DNA of 17,946 nucleotides from Conoideocrella luteorostrata (taxonomy: Eukaryota; Ascomycota; Sordariomycetes; Hypocreales; Clavicipitaceae): NCBI GenBank assembly GCA_032433595.1, contig JASWJB010000542.1, positions 1 through 17,946 of the forward strand, given 5' to 3'. A program made the position numbers and the translations under genes. Under the pieces are notes generated by a model. The model saw nothing but the letters and a program-made list of their open reading frames with translations. It made no database searches and was not told the DNA's origin. Shown here one piece after another: positions 8,430 to 15,715 of this stretch (its first letter is position 1; each line of letters starts with the position of its first letter).

Positions 8430-8615
8430 TCCCGTCGTGACAACAGCTCTCCTTCTTTTTCTTTCCTCCGCAACTTACTACCGTTCATACTCCCTCCGCG
8501 GTCGGCAGCTTTCAGCGATGCTGTGAAATTTTCTTCACGGCAGTGATACAGTACAAAAAGATCCCATCGACTTTATACACTTCCGAGTCGTCAAGGTCCA
8601 TGAAGTACTGGCAGA
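8430..8615 (+). promoter_or_regulatory. Pyrimidine-rich upstream region
   Basis: A CT-rich stretch (CTCTCCTTCTTTTTCTTTCC near 8449-8468) and a TTTATACA motif at about 8571 precede the 8616 ATG. This arrangement is common in fungal promoters and leaders. The assignment rests on composition and position only. Confidence 0.35.
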
Positions 8616-9059
8616 ATGACTGAGCAAAACAACGAGTCAATCACATGCATGCCATACCACCGCCCTCGAAGTCGGTCGCAGACGCCGACCAAGCCACCAC
8701 GGCTGCCTTCAAAATCACAGCAGGGCGTCCACAGCCCTACTACCAGCACATCATTGACGGCTCCTCCTGTTCTGGCTGATGACTGCCAGCCTGTGGACAG
8801 GACGAAACGGAAACGGAAACCGACTGCCAAGGTCATGGAGATGACGGCTGTGGCTGATGAGGATGGTGTCGAAAAGCCGACCGAGAATACTGAGAATACC
8901 GAGACCAAGGAGGACCCTGAGCCGCGGCGCAAAAGGAAGAAGGTTCGGAACAAGGTCCGGAACAAGGGGAACAAGGTTCTCAAGCAGGATGAGACGCAGC
9001 TGGAGCTGCAGCAAAAACCCACTCAAGATTGTATAGCAGTTTGTTCAATCACAAGTTGA
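8616..9059 (+). CDS. Hypothetical basic low-complexity protein, 147 aa
   Basis: Family not recognised. The product is hydrophilic and probably disordered: a Ser/Thr/Pro-rich N-terminal third, a basic cluster RTKRKRKP at about residues 62-69, an acidic Glu/Thr-rich part (80-101), then a strongly basic stretch RRKRKKVRNKVRNK (104-117). The two basic clusters resemble nuclear localisation signals. Codons from about residue 15 to 133 favour G or C in the third position and the composition looks coding; the last 13 residues (from about 9021) do not. The true protein may therefore continue through an intron, or be truncated there. No start alternative is better supported. An opposite-strand frame (8591-9022) is an antisense shadow. 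No role can be assigned beyond possible nuclear or nucleic-acid association. Confidence 0.5.
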   Translation: MTEQNNESITCMPYHRPRSRSQTPTKPPRLPSKSQQGVHSPTTSTSLTAPPVLADDCQPVDRTKRKRKPTAKVMEMTAVADEDGVEKPTENTENTETKEDPEPRRKRKKVRNKVRNKGNKVLKQDETQLELQQKPTQDCIAVCSITS

Positions 9060-9249
9060 GAAAAAGGTACTCCATACTTTTGTCCATTCTAACGATAGCG
9101 CGGACGCGATCTGTCCGAATCCCTGCTCAGCGTGCTGATCCTTGTCGGTTGACTGTCCGAACCTGACTGACTGCCCGGAGACATTCCGCTGTTAGGCCAT
9201 CTCTCCAGGTCGTTCGCGTATCTTTAGAACTGTCGTGTGCCCATTCCGA

Positions 9250-9540
9250 CTTGCCACGGTCACCCGGCGAGTCTCCATTCTCGTCCGAGGTGCGGATCCG
9301 CACCCGCGCACCCGCGTTGATCAAGGTAGTCACAACTCGCTCCCATATCTTTTCCAGAGGGCCAGAATATCGGTTCTCTTCCGGAAATTGACTTTGAGTT
9401 GACGTTCACGTCTCTCTTTTGCACCAAAAGTTTGACGACTTGGTAATGGGCATTTTCAGCCGCAATCCATAATGGAGTTACCGCCCCTGATATTTAGTGT
9501 ATCAGCTTTGCATCCTGCATTGAACTATAAGAAACAATTA
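9250..9540 (-). pseudogene. Ankyrin-repeat protein relic
   Basis: Read on the minus strand, consecutive ankyrin-like pieces appear in three frames. The first piece (about 9489-9535) reads NAGCKADTLNIRG. The second (about 9345-9487) reads TPLWIAAENAHYQVVKLL and continues to SGREPIFW, matching the ankyrin consensus (G.TPL..AA..GH..VV.LL) with the expected spacing of about 33 residues. The third (about 9262-9345) reads LINAGARVRIRTSDENGDSP, another repeat start. Frame changes lie at the GGGGCGGT near 9483 and around 9340, and a TAG precedes the first piece. These lesions mean no intact product. Known ankyrin repeats mediate protein binding; the rest of this protein (partner domains) is not visible. 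Confidence 0.7.
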
Positions 9541-9646
9541 CCGAAGAGAACTAAGACATGGTGAGAAAGCTTACAAGTTCTATTTCGGGTCAAAATATAA
9601 ATTAAACTTTGTTGGCGCAAAAGTCATAATCTACCAGCGCCGAAAT

Positions 9647-9704
9647 AAACTTTTATGTCTGCGGCGAAACTTTATGTCTGCAGCGAAACTTCATGTCTGC
9701 GTCG
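9647..9704. repeat. 19-20 bp tandem repeat, three units
   Basis: AAACTTTTATGTCTGCGGCG (9647-9666), AAACTTTATGTCTGCAGCG (9667-9685) and AAACTTCATGTCTGCGTCG (9686-9704) run head to tail. A decayed fourth start (AAAATTTGTC) follows. They lie about 90-145 bp upstream of the F-box gene, so they sit in its promoter region. Confidence 0.9.
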
Positions 9705-9791
9705 AAAATTTGTCTTATATGATACCACTGATTTGAAAACCCTTCGGACAAAAATTTTAATCGGGCTGAGCAGGAATATAAATGGTAATTA

Positions 9792-11222
9792 ATGGTAGAT
9801 CCCTTAATTCCTAAACAAGTGTCTCCTTTCCATCAGTACTCACATTCTCGCTACTCTGACGGCATGAACACCATCGTCCCATCAGCTCCCCCGTTACATA
9901 TGGCGCAGGAATCGCCAATGACATCGAAAGCAATGTTCAATGTCAACAGGATATACGAACTTCCATGGGATATTATGCTAGTCATCCTCAATCAACTGCC
10001 CCCCCCTGATCGAGTCGCCTTCGCTCTCACGTCCAGAGCCTTTTTTCTTAATGTTTTTCCAAACGGAAAGGCACCATCTCTTGGTCAAAATACCATCCTA
10101 CTGCTTCTTCGCTTGGAGAGAGATGACCCGGCACAAACTGTCTGCTTTAAGCGCAACCGACTCTGTGCCGTTCAGGACCATTCAGTTTGTAAAGAACTAC
10201 CTCTTCCGGATAGGAGCATGATATTCGAGCTTAATAATAAAAACTGGTTTGGATGGTTCATAAGTGCCGATAATGACACAAAGGAAAAAAGGTTCAAGGA
10301 ACGTTATCCTGCATGGAGGCCAGAGATGAAGTGGCCAGCAATCACATTTGAAGAGGCACACTCGATCATGCACCAGCATCTTCATGGGTCGCAACTCGAA
10401 TTATCTCTCAAGTCCCTCGAATACAACTTTTCATTCGTACGATACATTGACGTCGGAGAGTATAGTCACTTTCCTCTGGGCAGCCAAACGCAAAATCCAA
10501 GCACCATGCTCACTGTTCCCTGGACCTTCAAACACAGCGCTGAAGCAAAGATAATTGACGATGATCTCTACATAGCTCGGTTTCACACTGTGATTGGACC
10601 TCCAACTCCCCGAAAAAAAATGATGGGGCTACTCCACGAGATGGCGCTGCCAATTTGCAAACACACAAGTTTCTACAGGAGCCGGACATCATCTGACATG
10701 TTGAAAAGTCAGCACCGAGTTATTCCCGAGCTCGCTTCCCCCAAAAGAAGTCGGAATTTGTCTTTCAAACGGTCACGAACGTGCGCCGTCTGTTCCACAG
10801 ACTACTCCTTCGAGATCAGGGAAGGCAAATGTAAAGGTTGGAAAATCCAGCTTGCCACGTACCATCGACTTGGAAGATGCGAATCCCCATATGACTCAAC
10901 CTGGCAACGACATACTGGCAATTGGGTCATGGTTAGTCTGAAAGGAGATGAAACACCTGACCCGAAGAAACGGCTTTTTGGGTGGCATCCGGGACAAAGG
11001 GCAACCAGATGGTGGGAGCGGACACCACGGGGTGAATTGCGACGTAGACACTACTATTTTCGCGATTATATATCCTTTACTGGGAGAGCGTCGAAAACGG
11101 TTTGGTTCCCCTCGATGTACTCCGAGGTGGACAATGCATATACATTTTCAGATAGTGATCCTTTCGAAGACTCCCATCGATTTTATTTTGATAGCGACCC
11201 AATGTCCATATTATTTGGATAG
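9792..11222 (+). CDS. F-box domain protein, 476 aa
   Basis: The N-terminal F-box at about residues 55-87 reads ELPWDIMLVILNQLPPPDRV then AFALTSRAFF, matching the L-P-x-E/D-I-x-x-I-L-x-x-L-x-x-x-D pattern. F-box proteins recruit substrates to SCF ubiquitin ligases through Skp1. The following part resembles fungal F-box proteins with LLLRLERD.P and a Cys pair (C118, C125), a LPICKH element (286-291) and a C331-x2-C334-x2-DY motif. No WD40 or LRR domain is seen, so the substrate is unknown. The open frame is intron-free. The start is uncertain: a TATAAAT lies only about 15 bp before the first ATG, so Met25 (9864) or Met37 could be used. The C-terminus is odd: a 28-bp tandem duplication at 11190-11233 shifts the frame so that translation ends at SILFG. 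Confidence 0.85.
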   Translation: MVDPLIPKQVSPFHQYSHSRYSDGMNTIVPSAPPLHMAQESPMTSKAMFNVNRIYELPWDIMLVILNQLPPPDRVAFALTSRAFFLNVFPNGKAPSLGQNTILLLLRLERDDPAQTVCFKRNRLCAVQDHSVCKELPLPDRSMIFELNNKNWFGWFISADNDTKEKRFKERYPAWRPEMKWPAITFEEAHSIMHQHLHGSQLELSLKSLEYNFSFVRYIDVGEYSHFPLGSQTQNPSTMLTVPWTFKHSAEAKIIDDDLYIARFHTVIGPPTPRKKMMGLLHEMALPICKHTSFYRSRTSSDMLKSQHRVIPELASPKRSRNLSFKRSRTCAVCSTDYSFEIREGKCKGWKIQLATYHRLGRCESPYDSTWQRHTGNWVMVSLKGDETPDPKKRLFGWHPGQRATRWWERTPRGELRRRHYYFRDYISFTGRASKTVWFPSMYSEVDNAYTFSDSDPFEDSHRFYFDSDPMSILFG

Positions 11223-11233
11223 CGACCCAATGT
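11190..11233 (+). repeat. 28-bp-period duplication at the end of the F-box gene
   Basis: GATAGCGACCCAATGT occurs at 11190-11205 and 11218-11233. The period of 28 is not a multiple of three. The first copy encodes DSDPM in the F-box frame, which stops just after; the second encodes DSDPM in the next frame, which stays open to 11313. Confidence 0.9.
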
Positions 11234-11332
11234 TACGGGTCCGCGGATACAAAAAGGACATTTCTGGTTTTGCATCTACTATTCAACTCGCTACTGATGC
11301 CAATGTATATTGACGCACCGAGATGATGGTGA

Positions 11333-11514
11333 AATCACAGTTTGTGTGTTGTGAATCACAGTTTGTGTGTTGTGAATCACAGTTTATGTGTTGTGAATCA
11401 CAGTTTATGTGTTATAAATCACAGTTTATATGTTATAAATCACAGTTTATGTGTTATAAATCACAGTTTATGTGTTTATGAATAACAGTTTGTGTGTTTG
11501 TGAATCACAGTTTG
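11333..11514. repeat. 21-bp minisatellite, nine units
   Basis: Units start with AATCACAG at 11333, 11354, 11375, 11396, 11417, 11438, 11459, 11481 (as AATAACAG) and 11503. The body changes gradually from TTTGTGTGTTGTG to TTTATGTGTTATA and back. Period is 21 bp, then 22 for the last two. The last unit is cut exactly where the family A LTR starts. Confidence 0.97.
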
Positions 11515-11710
11515 TGTTGGAATGCCGCCAAGCACAATAGGAAGCACAGAGCCCGTCACGTGGCCACCTTCTAGCCACGATATTTATACGACGATATCGT
11601 GCCTTCCACCGTGACTTCTCTTCTTCTTCTTAGATAACAGACACTTATGAATATATTCAATTGAAGCATTTGATCTAGATCACTTGCACAGAGACCCTGT
11701 GCAACCCACA
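11515..11710 (+). mobile_element. LTR, family A, intact termini
   Basis: A 196-bp copy starting TGTTGGAATG and ending GTGCAACCCACA, the least decayed termini of the family in this window. CACGTGG is followed about 17 bp later by TATTTATACG, a promoter-like arrangement. It ends in the same TGCACA..CCTGTGCAACCCACA region as copies at 758 and 16845. Unlike those, no 5-bp target duplication is found (GTTTG before, CTCGC after), so one flank has been lost or rearranged, or it was once one of a pair of LTRs. Confidence 0.75.
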
Positions 11711-11976
11711 CTCGCCCTCTTCTGCAATTTCTCTCTCTTGTTTTCATCAGCGACGTTCTCCCTTCTTCTCATGAACACCGTTCGGTAGTACTGCCGCCAT
11801 GTCAATCCAAATCGGTTTACAACATTAATAATTTCTTTCCGCGTTGTTCCATTCTGTCTGCCAACATGGCCAGTCCGCAAACATGTGCAAACGAGCAGCG
11901 AATAAAGCCCAGCGATGGATTTGTTCTGACACGTCAAATGCTGCGATTCAATCAAAGTCAAGCAGCCCCAGCACAT
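11680..11976 (-). pseudogene. 98-aa frame of unknown origin, element-linked
   Basis: The frame begins MCWGCLTLIESQHLTCQNKS. Its first half is the inverted partner of 12737-12863, where the same start (MCWGCLTWIESQHLTCQ) ends early at a TAG. Its C-terminus runs into the LTR at 11710, so the last residues are retroelement sequence and the original gene is not intact. The Cys-rich opening (C2, C5, C16) is unassigned. I do not recognise a family and regard it as part of a rearranged element. Confidence 0.35.
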
Positions 11977-11978
11977 CT
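11856..11978 (-). repeat. Inverted repeat, left arm
   Basis: The reverse complement matches 12737-12863 over its whole length with few differences, including a 4-bp gap (GGCTTTATTCG against GGCTGGCTTCATTCG) and small substitutions. Arms are 123 and 127 bp with about 760 bp between. The conserved arm spans the MCWGC coding segment. Confidence 0.9.
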
Positions 11979-11981
11979 AAG

Positions 11982-12077
11982 ATGTCACGATGTAAGCAGC
12001 TACGGAAGATGTACGCAGTGGAATTGTCCTTGAATTCTATCTAACTGACGAGGAATTAGACCTCTTCTTACAGACCT
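11982..12077 (+). repeat. Family B dispersed repeat, third copy
   Basis: It runs from GTCACGATGTAAGCAGC, through GTGGAATTGTCCTTG and TTCTATCTAACTGACG, to GAGGAATTAGACCTCTTC. It is the best match to the window's first 126 bases (inverted) and begins four bases after the inverted-repeat arm, so B and the MCWGC segment may belong to one larger element. Confidence 0.7.
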
Positions 12078-12236
12078 TCAGCGACCGGTAAATTCCCTGG
12101 AATTTAGTGGCCTTGGGCCTGCATTCCTTGGCATCGTGCCACCTTCCTCCACTATCGTACGAATCGTGGCATCAGTCATGTACGAAGGTGCCACTCTAAT
12201 CTTATTCTTGACATAAGAAGAACAATCAATTTCTGG

Positions 12237-12620
12237 ATGACCGTCGAAGCAGTCTACGTTTTAGACGAGAAGTACCAAGCTTCTGGTCTAGCTAATCCTG
12301 AGGTTTACAAGGCAACACAAACAGAGGAAGACTTCCCTCCTAGATGGCTCCACCTTACGGGTGATACCGTCGCCAGAGAATGGGTTAGGCTTCGTTTCTT
12401 TATGAAACTATACCTGCCTTGTTGGTTTCCCGCTAAGGTGTGCGATGACAATTATTATCAAGAGGGAATACGCTCTATCTTGAGTATTGATGTCCGTGAA
12501 TCTTTCACCAAGACGGCACCGGCACAAACGCTACACAACCGAAGCCCGAGGCGAGTTTTTGTGATCAAGGCAGCAGATATTGCATATTCACTCATTTCCA
12601 CAGCTCCAACTTACGGGTGA
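12237..12620 (+). pseudogene. Broken, partly duplicated gene of unknown family
   Basis: An open frame of 127 codons contains TGDTVAREWVRLRFFMKLYL and WFPAKVCDDNYYQEGIRSI. A second copy of the 133-bp core (12347-12479) lies at 12603-12735 in a different frame relative to the first. Of the codon differences between the copies, about eight are in third positions and about five in first or second, many conservative, which is the mark of coding sequence. After the first copy the frame continues into unrelated sequence; after the second it fuses to the MCWGC segment. I do not recognise the family and see no catalytic motif. It is probably a transposon-borne or captured gene broken by rearrangement. 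Confidence 0.45.
12347..12479 (+). repeat. 133-bp direct repeat, first copy
   Basis: It runs from GCTCCACCTTACGGGTGATA to GAATACGCTCTATC. It is equal in length to 12603-12735, with no net indel and roughly 10% substitutions. Confidence 0.9.
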
Positions 12621-12735
12621 TACCATCGCCAGAGAATGGGTCAGGCTTCGTTCCTTTATGAAACCATACCTACCCAGTTGGTTTCCATCAAAAGTGTGCG
12701 ATGAAAACTATTATCAAGAGGGAATACGCTCTATC
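12603..12735 (+). repeat. 133-bp direct repeat, second copy
   Basis: Partner of 12347-12479, ending one base before the right arm of the inverted repeat (12737). The open frame 12580-12834 reads through it into the MCWGC segment and ends at TAG; the join has no counterpart after the first copy. Confidence 0.9.
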
Positions 12736-12736
12736 C

Positions 12737-12863
12737 AGATGTGCTGGGGCTGCTTGACTTGGATTGAATCGCAGCATTTGACGTGTCAGAACAAATCCAT
12801 CGCTGGGCTGGCTTCATTCGCTGCTCGTTTGTAGATGTTTGCGGACTGGCCATGTTGGCAGAC
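12737..12863 (+). repeat. Inverted repeat, right arm
   Basis: Partner of 11856-11978. It ends exactly where a family A LTR begins at 12864. The coding frame MCWGCLTWIESQHLTCQNKS is interrupted here by a TAG about 31 codons in. Confidence 0.9.
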
Positions 12864-12921
12864 TGTTGGAATCCTTCCGCCAAGCACACCAAGGAGCACA
12901 GAGCGAGTCACGTGGTCCTTT
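12864..12921 (+). mobile_element. LTR fragment, family A, 5' part
   Basis: It starts TGTTGGAATCC and keeps CCGCCAAGCACA, GAGCACAGAGC and GTCACGTGGTCC, matching the first 50-60 bp of the other family A copies. Similarity is lost afterwards, although an AAATATATC lies at about the right distance for the TATA element, so a diverged LTR may continue further. Confidence 0.65.
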
Positions 12922-13299
12922 TACGTCAAAATATATCTAGAGGCGAAAACGGCAGTGCAAGTGAAATTGACAGTGAAAGTTGATTTCACAAGCAAGAAAC
13001 TCTGAATACAGGGTAAATACAAAAGGAAAGACAGAGTAAAACCGTACCAAAACAGAGTTGTCCAGAAGACGTTTTTGCAGTTATAAGGCTAAAATTTGGG
13101 CCGAGTTCACAACGACACAAGGTTTGGTCAGAGACCTTGCTTCGCTTCTCAACTAGACAGAGGGGTTATAGTAGTTTTCACAGGAATAAATCGGAATTCG
13201 CTGGCCAGCGTTCAAGATAATAATGCAAGTGATGATGTCGACTAAGTGATAACCGTTGTCTGAATTTATATTGGCAGATAGGCAACTCTCTGTCGGAGA
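12922..13299. other. No gene seen
   Basis: A-rich sequence without a convincing open frame. It could be the continuation of the preceding LTR or of internal element sequence, but I find no second copy in the window to test this. Confidence 0.45.
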
Positions 13300-13726
13300 C
13301 TCGCCCTGCCCACTTGGCGTGATGGCGGGCGCGCAGGGCGCTTTGAGCCTTGGGATTTTGGCGCATCTTGTTTTCGCCTTTTTCAGGACCTTTTGCAAGG
13401 CTTTCGCATGTATATCCTCTGATGGCAGTGAGGGAGCCTTGGTTGCATGCCTGCCCGCGTGTGCGGTCAGGGGCTCGGCCGCAACTCGACAGCCAGCGCT
13501 CGCAACGGCACCAAACCTGGCGCAAACGATGCAGAAAAGCGCAGCGCATTCAATGCCCATGAAATAAAGCCACGAGCAGTCACTCCCGGCGCGCGCGGCA
13601 ACTCTGCGGCGGGCAGCGCACAAAATGCCGGCGGGATGGGGTTTTTTGCTCGAGTTGTAAGCGGAAAAGGGAGGAGGTTATGCGCAGAAAAAGGTTCAGA
13701 CTGTGGGCCGTCTCCTTTTACTAGGA
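13300..13726 (-). repeat. Family C repeat, copy C2 (reverse)
   Basis: Read on the minus strand it matches C1 (2646-3060) from the CCTCCCTTTTCCGC region through CATCCCGCCGGCATTTTGTG, GCGAAAGCCTTGCAAAAGGT and CCAAAATCCCAAGGC. It is head to head with the copy starting at 13784. Frames within it (13153-13623 -, 13256-13567 +) are repeat translations. Confidence 0.8.
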
Positions 13727-13927
13727 TGGAGACCTTGCAGTAACTACTATACTAGATAGAGTAGCAACTGTAAGAGTCGTTAGTCCTAGGAAAAGGAGAC
13801 GGCCCACAGTCTGAACCTTTTTCTGCGCATAACCTCCTCCCTTTTCCGCTTACAACTCGAGCAAAAAACCCCATCCCGCCGGCATTTTGTGCGCTGCCCG
13901 CCGCAGAGTTGCCGCGCGCGCCGGGAG
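13583..13927. repeat. Near-perfect long palindrome, 137-bp arms
   Basis: 13583-13719 is the exact reverse complement of 13791-13927 over 137 bp by manual comparison. After one mismatch the pairing resumes for six bases (13721-13726 with 13784-13789). The 57-bp centre (13727-13783) contains a further imperfect inverted repeat (TAACTACTATACTAG / ATAGAGTAGCAACTG). Outside the arms the two copies diverge abruptly. DNA of this form can extrude as a cruciform, or as a hairpin when transcribed. Confidence 0.95.
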
Positions 13928-14620
13928 CAGCTTTATTTTCACTTTATTGCGGGCGCTGGGATTTTGCGAGTCTTTTGCACCAGGTTTGGTGCCGTTGCGA
14001 GCCCTGGTGGTCGAGCTGTGCTCGTTGGCGTGTAAGCTGGTTTTTGGCGGATTGCGCGCCAGGTGTTCTGTTTTACACCTTGCCTTTTATTTAATTATAT
14101 ACGTTACGCTTTTGTGCATCTTTTGCACCAGGTTTGGTCCTGTTCCGTTGTGTTGCTGCTGTGGTGTTGCTCGTCGTGGTGTGTTACTTGTAAACCCCTA
14201 ATAGCTGGATTCCAGACCAAGCAAGTTTTTTGTAGATTACGTATCTGTTACTTTGTTTCGCGCCCTGCTTTGTATATCACCTTGTGCGCTGGGCTCGTGT
14301 GCATCTTTTGCACAACGTTTGCTTTTATCTGGTGCACTGGTTATGGTGCTGCTGGCTGTGTGGTGTTACATATTCCTTGCAAGCCCCTGATGGCCGGGTT
14401 CCCGACCGAGCGGGTTTCTCGTAAGATTGCACGCCAGGTTTTACATTTAGGGCGCTGCGTCTTCTTCTATTATATATGCCGTGATTTCCTGCATCTTTTG
14501 CTCCAGAAATTAACCGATCTTGTGCGCTGGGTTTTATGCCGTGTTGCTGTTGTGCTACTCTTGTGCTACCATCTAGCCCCGTCTCGCTCGCTGGCCCCCC
14601 CGACCGAACAAGCCCTACTT
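13784..14620 (+). repeat. Family C repeat, copy C3, with internal modules
   Basis: The first 400 bp match C1 and C4. It then continues as diverged tandem modules of about 150-190 bp: TCTTTTGCAC-type starts lie near 13971, 14119, 14303 and 14493, and GCCCCTGATGG, GACCGAGCGGGTTT and GCGCCAGGTTTT-like blocks recur. It is T- and G-rich on this strand. Frames 13887-14201 and 14063-14626 read in Cys/Leu-rich translation without a domain and are not called. Confidence 0.75.
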
Positions 14621-14626
14621 TATTGA

Positions 14627-15577
14627 ATCAGCAGCAGCAACAGCGGTGGCGGTGGCATCATCAGTGGCACCACCATCACCATCATCAGCAGCAGCGGCAG
14701 CATCGTCAACAGCAGCAGCAACGGCATCAACGGCGGCGGCGGCAGCGGCAGCGGCATCATCCGTGGTATCATCATCGTCAGCGGCGGTAGCATCATCATC
14801 ATATCATCATCATCATCAGCAGCAGCAGCAGAATCTGAATTTCCCTCCTCCCGACCGCTACAATCGTGGCCGGAATTCTGGTCCGTGGCTATCATCATCA
14901 TCAACTGACTTTTCTCCTCTGCCGACCACTCCATCAGCATCATCAGCGGCGGCATCATCAGTGGCATCATCATCATCAACAGCAGTAGCAGCATCTCCCT
15001 TTTCCCCCTCCCGAACTCTACTATCGTGACCGGAATCCTGACCTGTAGCCATTAGCAGCAGCGGCATAATCATCATCAGCAGCAGCGGCTGCGGCATTTC
15101 TTACATGGGCAGCAACATCCTCATCAACAGCAGTAGCAGCAGCAGTAGCAGCATCAGCAGCGGCGGCGACATCATTCGTGGTATCATCATCGTCAGCGGC
15201 GGCAGCAGCATCTGAATTTCCCCCCTCCCGACCGCTACAATCGTGACCGGAATACTGGCATGTGGCCATCATCATCATCAGCTGACTTTCTCCTCTGCCG
15301 ACCGCTCCATCATCATCAGAAGCAGCGGCATCATTATCATCATCGGCGGCGGCATCATCAGTGGCATCATCATCATCATCATCAACAGCAGTAGCAGCAT
15401 CTCCCTTTTCCCCCTCCCGACCGCTACTATCGTGACTGGGATGCTGACCTGTAGCCATTAACAGCAGCTACATCATCATTATCATCATCATCATTATCAG
15501 CAACAGCAGCGGCTGCGGCATTTCTCACATGGGCAGCAACATCCTCAACAGCAGCAGCAGCAGCGGCGGCGGCGGCT
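14627..15577. repeat. CAG/CAT/CGG trinucleotide low-complexity array
   Basis: Long runs of CAGCAG, CATCAT, CGGCGG and CAACAG mixtures are interrupted by unique spacers. Spacer type 1 (GACCGCTACAATCGTG then GCCGGAAT or ACCGGAAT) occurs at about 14859 and 15231; spacer type 2 (CTACTATCGTGAC then CTGACCTGTAGCCATTA) at about 15019 and 15422. The order 1-2-1-2 shows a higher-order unit of about 370-400 bp present twice. Frames (14646-15029 +, 14620-14994 -, 15021-15458 -) encode Ser/Ala, Met or Asp runs on both strands and are shadows of the repeat. Confidence 0.9.
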
Positions 15578-15700
15578 GACTCTTCCCTCTCCTAAGTGCT
15601 AACCTTTTCCCTCTCCCGAGTACTGACTTTTTTCTCTCGCCCGAGTGCTAACTTTCTCCTCTCCAGAGCACCGACTTTTCCCCCCGGCCGACCGCTCCTA
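15578..15700. repeat. Pyrimidine-rich tandem repeat, about 24 bp
   Basis: Five degenerate units combine a GAC/AAC-TTTTCC start, a CTCTCCCGAG-like middle and a TGCTA end. The same GACTTTTCTCCTCTGCCGAC word occurs singly inside the trinucleotide array near 14906 and 15282, so this looks like a local expansion of that spacer. Confidence 0.75.
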
Positions 15701-15715
15701 TTAGAACCGTCATCC

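Noticed and set aside
14620..15458. Acidic (Asp/Ala) and Met-rich proteins on the minus strand
   Set aside because: They are translations of CAT/CAG repeats; every frame is open and no domain is present.
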